Origin: an uncultured Clostridia bacterium
GTDB taxonomy: Bacteria > Bacillota > Clostridia > HGM11514
Assembly (NCBI GenBank): GCA_902478725.1
Contig: CABSMD010000077.1
Location: 1 to 10,152 of the forward strand
Direction: 5' to 3'
DNA length: 10,152 nucleotides
In this document: positions 5,878-10,152 of the stretch, one piece after another
Layout of the letters: each line of letters opens with the position of its first letter
How positions within the stretch are numbered: the stretch's first letter is position 1
Notes under the pieces: generated by a model
The model's input: the letters and a program-made list of their open reading frames with translations, nothing else
Told to the model about the DNA's origin: nothing
Databases searched by the model: none
Translations under genes and position numbers: made by a program

Positions 5878-7965
5878 ATGGAAAAGAAATTTGAGTACAC
5901 ACTGGCGGGCCGCCCGCTGGTGATCGAAACAGGAAAGCTGGCGCAGCTTGCCAACGGCGCCGCGCTGGTGCGCTATGGCGATACGGTGGTGTTGTCTACC
6001 GCCACAGCTTCTAAGACGCCACGCGAAGGGATCGATTTCTTCCCGCTGAGCGTTGATTATGAAGAGAAGCTATACGCAGTCGGAAAGATTCCCGGCAGCT
6101 TTCAAAAGAGAGAGGGTAAGCCGACTGAAAAGGCGATCCTCACCTCCCGTGTGATCGACCGTCCGATCCGCCCGTTGTTTCCCAAGGATATGAGAAACGA
6201 CGTGACCGTGGTTTCCACCGTCATGTCGGTAGAGCAGGACAATTCTCCGGAAATCGCGGCGATGATCGGTTCGTCCATTGCCATTTCCACATCGGACATC
6301 CCCTTTGCCGGCCCGATCGGCGGTGTATTGGTCGGTATGGTAGATGGCGAATATGTCATAAACCCAACCGTTGCACAGCGTGAGAAGAGCACGATGCATG
6401 TCACGGTGGCCGGTACGGCGGAACGTGTCGTCATGATTGAGGCGGGCGCGAAAGAGGTCAGTGAGGATGATATGTACGGCGCCATCCTGTATGCCCATGA
6501 GGAGATCAAAAAGCTGTGCGCCTTTATTCAGGGAATCGTGGATGAAATCGGCAAAGAGAAGTTTGCGTATGAATCCCATACGATAGATGAGGCACTGCTT
6601 AACGATGTAAAGGCGTATGCCTCCGAAGAGATCAAAAAGGCTCTTGATACCGACGATAAAACGGTGCGCGATGCAGCCCTGGCGGTCGTCATTGCCGATA
6701 CGCTGGAGCATTTCGCGGAGCAGTATCCTGAACTGGAAGAGGCGGAACTCAAGGAGATATTTGAGAAGATTCAAAAAGAGATCGTTAGGAAATGGCTGTT
6801 GGACGATCAAAAGCGTGTCGATGGTAGGACGGTCGACCAGATCCGTCCGCTTTTCGCAGAGGTCGGTATGTTGCCGCGCGTACACGGCTCCGGTCTATTC
6901 ACCCGTGGACAGACACAGGTCATGACGGCGGTCACATTAGGGCCGATGGGCGATATGCAAAGGCTTGACGGCTTAGATGAAGAAGAAAACAAGCGGTATA
7001 TGCATCATTATAATTTCCCTTCTTATTCCGTTGGGGAAACCCGGCCGTCCCGCGGCCCGGGCAGACGTGAAATCGGGCACGGCGCTTTGGCGGAACGCGC
7101 GCTGGAGCCGGTGATCCCATCGGAGGAGGATTTCCCGTATGCGATCCGTCTGGTGTCTGAGGTGTTAAGCTCCAACGGTTCGACCTCACAGGCCAGCGTT
7201 TGCGGCAGCACATTGGCGCTGATGGATGCGGGCGTGCCGATCAAGGCGCCGGTGGCCGGTATTTCAGTTGGTCTGGTGACTGAAGGAGAACGGTATCTGA
7301 CCATGCTGGACATTCAGGGCGTGGAGGATTTTTATGGAGATATGGACTTTAAGGTAGCCGGTACTAAGAACGGGATCACGGCAATCCAGATGGACATTAA
7401 AATCCATGGCCTGACTAATGAGGTGATTCGTGAAGCGCTGGACAAGACCCAAAAGGCGCGTCTATATATCTTAGACGAGGTTATGTTAAAGGCAATCGAT
7501 CGGCCGCGTGCGGACTTGTCACCGTACGCACCGAAGATCACTACCTTGACGATCAATGTGGATAAGATCCGCGACCTGATCGGCCCTGGTGGTAAGGTCA
7601 TTCAAAAAATCGTTGCCGATACCGGCGCGAAGATCGATGTGGAAGAGGACGGCCGTGTATTTGTTGCCGCAGTCGACCAGGCATCGGGAGAGTTGGCGGT
7701 TAAGATGATCCGCGATGTAACAAGGGAACCGGAGATTGGCGAAATCTATACCGGTAAGGTTACCAAGATCATGGCGTTTGGCGCGTTTGTCGAATTTTTA
7801 CCCGGCAAGGAGGGACTGGTTCATATTTCCAAGCTGGATCGTAAGCGTGTGGAAAAGGTGGAGGATGTTGTGCATGAGGGCGACGAGATCGTCGTTAAGC
7901 TTGTCGAGATCGACAAGCAGGGCAGGCTCAACCTTTCCAGGAAGGACGCTTTGCCGAAAGAGTAA
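5878..7965 (+). CDS. pnp: Polyribonucleotide nucleotidyltransferase (PNPase)
   Basis: PNPase is a trimeric exoribonuclease that degrades RNA 3' to 5' using phosphate, and can run in reverse to add tails. The 695-residue product is full length. The domains in order are: first RNase PH core (about 1-215) with DRPIRPLFPK and the NDVTVVSTV strand, a helical linker (about 216-305), second catalytic RNase PH core (about 310-540), KH domain (about 553-612) with GPGGK (569-573), and S1 domain (about 621-688) starting GEIYTGKV. Catalytic features are the phosphate-binding loop NGSTSQAS (433-440) and the metal-binding acidic residues of VEDFYGDMDFK, where D484 and D490 should match E. coli D486 and D492. 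Its leader holds two hairpins that point to post-transcriptional control. Placement after rpsO is the near-universal bacterial order. Confidence 0.98.
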   Translation: MEKKFEYTLAGRPLVIETGKLAQLANGAALVRYGDTVVLSTATASKTPREGIDFFPLSVDYEEKLYAVGKIPGSFQKREGKPTEKAILTSRVIDRPIRPLFPKDMRNDVTVVSTVMSVEQDNSPEIAAMIGSSIAISTSDIPFAGPIGGVLVGMVDGEYVINPTVAQREKSTMHVTVAGTAERVVMIEAGAKEVSEDDMYGAILYAHEEIKKLCAFIQGIVDEIGKEKFAYESHTIDEALLNDVKAYASEEIKKALDTDDKTVRDAALAVVIADTLEHFAEQYPELEEAELKEIFEKIQKEIVRKWLLDDQKRVDGRTVDQIRPLFAEVGMLPRVHGSGLFTRGQTQVMTAVTLGPMGDMQRLDGLDEEENKRYMHHYNFPSYSVGETRPSRGPGRREIGHGALAERALEPVIPSEEDFPYAIRLVSEVLSSNGSTSQASVCGSTLALMDAGVPIKAPVAGISVGLVTEGERYLTMLDIQGVEDFYGDMDFKVAGTKNGITAIQMDIKIHGLTNEVIREALDKTQKARLYILDEVMLKAIDRPRADLSPYAPKITTLTINVDKIRDLIGPGGKVIQKIVADTGAKIDVEEDGRVFVAAVDQASGELAVKMIRDVTREPEIGEIYTGKVTKIMAFGAFVEFLPGKEGLVHISKLDRKRVEKVEDVVHEGDEIVVKLVEIDKQGRLNLSRKDALPKE

Positions 7966-7983
7966 TTATAGCATAAGTACTAA

Positions 7984-8050
7984 GCAACTCCCTTTTCTTT
8001 CAATCAAAATTTGAGGCCGGCAGATATTTTCCTGTTGAAAAGCGAGTTGC
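7984..8050 (+). repeat. Imperfect inverted repeat after pnp
   Basis: GCAACTC (7984-7990) pairs with GAGTTGC (8044-8050). After one C-C mismatch, CTTTTC (7992-7997) pairs with GAAAAG (8037-8042), giving 13 of 14 pairs with a 39-nt loop. It begins 18 nt after the pnp stop. It is not followed by a T-tract, so it may be a 3' stabilising or processing structure rather than a terminator. Its 3' arm overlaps the -35 box of the candidate promoter at 8035. Confidence 0.6.
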
Positions 8051-8064
8051 CTATACCATATGAT
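8035..8064 (+). promoter_or_regulatory. Candidate sigma-A promoter of the M16 peptidase gene
   Basis: TTGAAA (8035-8040) and TATGAT (8059-8064) each match the -35 and -10 consensus at five of six positions, with an 18-nt spacer. A start near 8071 would put the terminator-like hairpin 8074-8128 at the very 5' end of the transcript. The spacing is one base longer than ideal. Confidence 0.5.
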
Positions 8065-8073
8065 TTAAAATAG

Positions 8074-8128
8074 AACAGGCCGGTGTGAGGAATTATGGAT
8101 TTTATTTTTCATGCGCGGCCTGTTTTTT
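8074..8128 (+). terminator. Terminator-like hairpin directly before the M16 gene
   Basis: AACAGGCCG (8074-8082) pairs perfectly with CGGCCTGTT (8116-8124), and six Ts (8123-8128) follow the GC-rich stem. The 33-nt loop is unusually large for an intrinsic terminator. Two bases after the T-tract comes GGAGG (8131-8135), the ribosome binding site of the M16 gene. It may terminate pnp read-through, or act as an attenuator for transcripts entering the peptidase gene. Confidence 0.65.
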
Positions 8129-8140
8129 ACGGAGGACAGA

Positions 8141-9406
8141 ATGTATCAGTTTCATACATTGGAAAATGGCATACGATTGGTGTGTGAGCAAATCCCTTAT
8201 GTGAAGTCGGTAACGGTAGGTTTTTGGATTCAGGCGGGTTCTGTTACCGAGCAGGACAGCGAATGCGGTATTTCCCATTTTATCGAGCATATGCTGTTTA
8301 AGGGAACCAAGAGCCGGTCAGCAAAGGAGATCGTGCAGGCGATTGATTGGATCGGCGGGCATATCAATGCCTTTACCTCCACCGAATGCACCTGTTTGTA
8401 TACGAAAACACTCTCCCGGCACATTGGTACGGCAATCGAGGTTTTATGTGACATGCTCCAGAATTCCAGCCTGCGCCCACGCGAGATTGAGATCGAAAAG
8501 AAGGTCATACTCGAAGAGATCAACATGTGTGAGGATATGCCCGATGAGCTGTGTGGCGATCTGCTGGCAGAGGGGATTTGGGGTGGCACGCCGCTTGGAA
8601 GGCCGATTTTAGGCACGGCGGAGGGCATCAAAGGCTTTTCTGTCGAAAAGTTGCGCGCATATATGGACAGGCTGTACTACCCGCAGAATATAGTGGTAGC
8701 AGTATGCGGCAATTTTGACCTGGAGCAGGTAATCGGTTTGCTGGAGGAACACCTGCATTATCAAAATGGGCAGAAAAATGCGGTGGAACCCGAATGTCCA
8801 TCGGTATTTCACGAGGGCTTTTTCAAAAGGGAAAAGGAGGTGGAACAGACCCAGCTCTGCCTGGGCTTCCCGGGGCTTCCGCGTGACGACGATGCGGCCT
8901 ATTCCCTCATGGTGCTCAACACCGTTTTTGGCGGCGGCATGAGTTCACGCCTGTTTCAAAAAATACGGGAGGAGATGGGGCTAGCTTATTCGGTCGGTTC
9001 CTACCTGCTTTCTTATAAGAATAACGGTATTTTGGCGGTTTCGGCCGGGATGAGCCCGGATTGCGCGGCGGATGTAGCAGAACTGGTTTTGGATGAAATC
9101 CGGCTTTTGAGACGGCATAGCCTGTCCGACCAGGAGATACGGACCTGCAAGGAACAGCTGGCGGGCAATTACATCATGGGTCTGGAAAGCGTATCAAACC
9201 GGATGAGCCACCTTGGGAAATCGAGGTTACTGCTTGGATCGGTCAAAACACCGGATGAAATTTTACAAAAAATCGACGCGGTGGACCGTGACAGTATCGA
9301 AGCGGTGATCGAGCGTGTGTTCGGAAGTGGTCGGTTTGCTGTGTCCGCAGTCGGTGTGGTCGAGTCGTCCCTGGAGCGTTTGTACGAAAATGCAAAATGG
9401 CTGTAA
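8141..9406 (+). CDS. ymxG: M16-family zinc metallopeptidase, YmxG type
   Basis: This is a pitrilysin/mitochondrial-processing-peptidase-like zinc peptidase; the natural substrates of the bacterial YmxG/MlpA group are poorly known. The inverted zinc motif HFIEH (46-50) supplies H46 and H50 as ligands and E49 as catalytic base. E126 in the LEEI segment fits the third ligand at the usual distance. The N-terminal M16 domain includes the GGHINAFTSTECTCLY strand. The C-terminal M16_C domain (about 170-350) carries the GGGMSSRLFQKIREEMGLAYSV signature with its conserved arginine and tyrosine. At 421 residues it has the single-chain family length. ATG 8141 is preferred to an upstream in-frame start near 8111, because GGAGG sits 5 nt upstream and the family begins here; 8111 lies inside the hairpin. 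No signal peptide is seen, so it is probably cytoplasmic. A ymxG gene after pnp is the Bacillota order. Confidence 0.95.
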   Translation: MYQFHTLENGIRLVCEQIPYVKSVTVGFWIQAGSVTEQDSECGISHFIEHMLFKGTKSRSAKEIVQAIDWIGGHINAFTSTECTCLYTKTLSRHIGTAIEVLCDMLQNSSLRPREIEIEKKVILEEINMCEDMPDELCGDLLAEGIWGGTPLGRPILGTAEGIKGFSVEKLRAYMDRLYYPQNIVVAVCGNFDLEQVIGLLEEHLHYQNGQKNAVEPECPSVFHEGFFKREKEVEQTQLCLGFPGLPRDDDAAYSLMVLNTVFGGGMSSRLFQKIREEMGLAYSVGSYLLSYKNNGILAVSAGMSPDCAADVAELVLDEIRLLRRHSLSDQEIRTCKEQLAGNYIMGLESVSNRMSHLGKSRLLLGSVKTPDEILQKIDAVDRDSIEAVIERVFGSGRFAVSAVGVVESSLERLYENAKWL

Positions 9407-9433
9407 AATAGTGCAGTTTAAAGGAAGATTGTT

Positions 9434-10152
9434 ATGGTACGGGTGAAGGAATTTTTTCAAAAAAACAGGACAGAATGCGGTCTGTTTTTTTCGTTTTTTC
9501 TCTTTCTTTTTTTGCTCACAAGGGTATCTCAGTCCCCTCTGATTTATCCTGACGAGGCGGGTTACATCGGTTGGGCACGAAAGCTTTTATTTGGCACATC
9601 GGATGGCTTACGTTACCTTCCGGGCTATAGCCTCCTTTTGTCGCCCCTGTTTCTGATCACAAATGAGATTCGTCATTTGTTCCCGCTGATCACAGCGTTC
9701 AATGCGCTGTTAGGGGCATGTATCCCGGTTGTGGTATACCAGCTGGTCAGGTTGTTTGCATCGGTGAAGACCAAGGCTGCGGTATTGATAACCACAGCGG
9801 TCTGCCTGTATCCCTCCATTGCCTTGTATGCCAACCTTGCCATGTGCGAGGTATTGCTGACCCTCCTTTTTTTGCTGCTGTTGCTGGCGGTTGCTTCGAT
9901 TGAAAAGAATGTATCAGACATCAAAGGCTGGATTTTTGCCATTCTTTTGTCCGGCATGATCGCCCTGACCCATACGCGGGGATTTGTGATCCTGCCGGTT
10001 CTTTTGTTGGTGTTGTCTCTGCCGGTAAAAAAGGGCGCGTCCCCCCGTGTTAAGAAAATTTATTTTGCAAGCCTGGGTATTCTAGCGGCTGTTTTTGCGG
10101 CAGGGATTTGTTATTTCCTGTTGAATACCGCCAGTCCGAACACCTGTCTCTT
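9434..10152 (+). CDS. Multi-pass membrane protein, probable GT-C (ArnT/PMT-like) glycosyltransferase, 3'-truncated
   Basis: The frame is open from ATG 9434 to the right edge (239 codons plus 2 nt), so the gene is incomplete. AGGA (9422-9425) lies 8 nt upstream, and the start is 27 nt after the ymxG stop, suggesting co-transcription. A short basic N-terminus leads into a first membrane segment (about 16-31). A loop then carries YPDEAGYIGWARKLLFG (38-54). An Asp-Glu pair in the first outside loop followed by A..L..G is the hallmark of GT-C enzymes that take sugars from polyprenyl-phosphate donors. Further membrane segments lie near 62-76, 82-104, 112-131, 132-152, 164-182, 183-200 and 208-228. 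A THTRG turn (178-182) resembles the TRP.G turn of this superfamily. Sugar and acceptor cannot be told. The last three codons may be adapter sequence. Confidence 0.75.
   Translation, partial: MVRVKEFFQKNRTECGLFFSFFLFLFLLTRVSQSPLIYPDEAGYIGWARKLLFGTSDGLRYLPGYSLLLSPLFLITNEIRHLFPLITAFNALLGACIPVVVYQLVRLFASVKTKAAVLITTAVCLYPSIALYANLAMCEVLLTLLFLLLLLAVASIEKNVSDIKGWIFAILLSGMIALTHTRGFVILPVLLLVLSLPVKKGASPRVKKIYFASLGILAAVFAAGICYFLLNTASPNTCL
9459..9491 (+). terminator. Terminator-like hairpin inside the start of the membrane protein gene
   Basis: Seven As plus CAG (9459-9468) pair with CTG plus seven Ts (9482-9491) around a 13-nt loop, and very T-rich sequence follows to about 9513. It has the shape of an A-tract/stem/T-tract terminator but only two G-C pairs, and it lies inside codons 9-20 of the membrane protein. 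The Ts are explained by phenylalanine codons of the first membrane segment. It could cause partial termination after ymxG, or it could be chance. Confidence 0.35.
10144..10152. other. Possible residual Nextera/Tn5 adapter at the window end
   Basis: The final nine bases CTGTCTCTT equal the first nine of the Nextera read-through sequence CTGTCTCTTATACACATCT, placed exactly at the end of the window. This suggests that the window ends at a contig edge with untrimmed adapter, so genuine genome sequence may stop near 10143. Confidence 0.55.

Noticed and set aside
6070..6885. 271-codon open frame on the minus strand, opposite pnp
   Set aside because: It is fully inside pnp, with no recognisable motif and a His/Arg-rich composition typical of an antisense shadow.

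Overview
The window is a conserved translation and RNA-metabolism block of a low-to-mid-GC Gram-positive bacterium, most likely a Clostridia-class member of the Bacillota. The evidence is gene order: infB, rbfA, a DHH-family oligoribonuclease/pAp phosphatase (nrnA), truB, ribF, rpsO, pnp and a YmxG-type M16 peptidase, much as around the Bacillus subtilis infB-rpsO-pnpA-ymxG region. Base composition looks close to balanced, and Shine-Dalgarno sites are strong and G-rich. No species can be named. All genes lie on the + strand. I see no rRNA, tRNA, CRISPR array, transposase or phage gene.

Region 1 (1-5171) is one tightly packed operon. infB is cut by the left edge. rbfA follows, overlaps nrnA by ATGA, then come truB and ribF with gaps of 50 nt or less. 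The products serve initiation (IF-2), 30S maturation (RbfA), degradation of very short RNAs and pAp (NrnA), tRNA psi55 (TruB) and FMN/FAD synthesis (RibF).

Region 2 (5172-5877) is the regulatory part. An 8-bp inverted repeat sits against a good sigma-A promoter with an extended -10. This is followed by a structured leader (probable S15 autoregulatory element), rpsO and a textbook intrinsic terminator. The pnp leader then carries two structures: a long imperfect hairpin (17 of 18 pairs) and a short hairpin that buries the pnp Shine-Dalgarno. The layout rpsO - terminator - long hairpin - pnp resembles the Escherichia coli arrangement in which RNase III and PNPase control pnp, although this is a Firmicute.

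Region 3 (5878-9406) holds complete pnp and the M16 peptidase. The 175-nt gap between them contains an imperfect hairpin, a candidate promoter, and a terminator-like hairpin whose U-tract ends just before the peptidase ribosome binding site.

Region 4 (9407-10152) starts a multi-pass membrane protein that looks like a GT-C fold (ArnT/PMT-like) glycosyltransferase. It runs off the right edge. The last nine bases equal the start of the Nextera/Tn5 adapter read-through sequence, so they may not be genomic.

I did not find a clearly new multi-gene system. The points most worth following are the pnp leader architecture, the hairpin before the M16 gene, and the altered PTAN motif in RibF.
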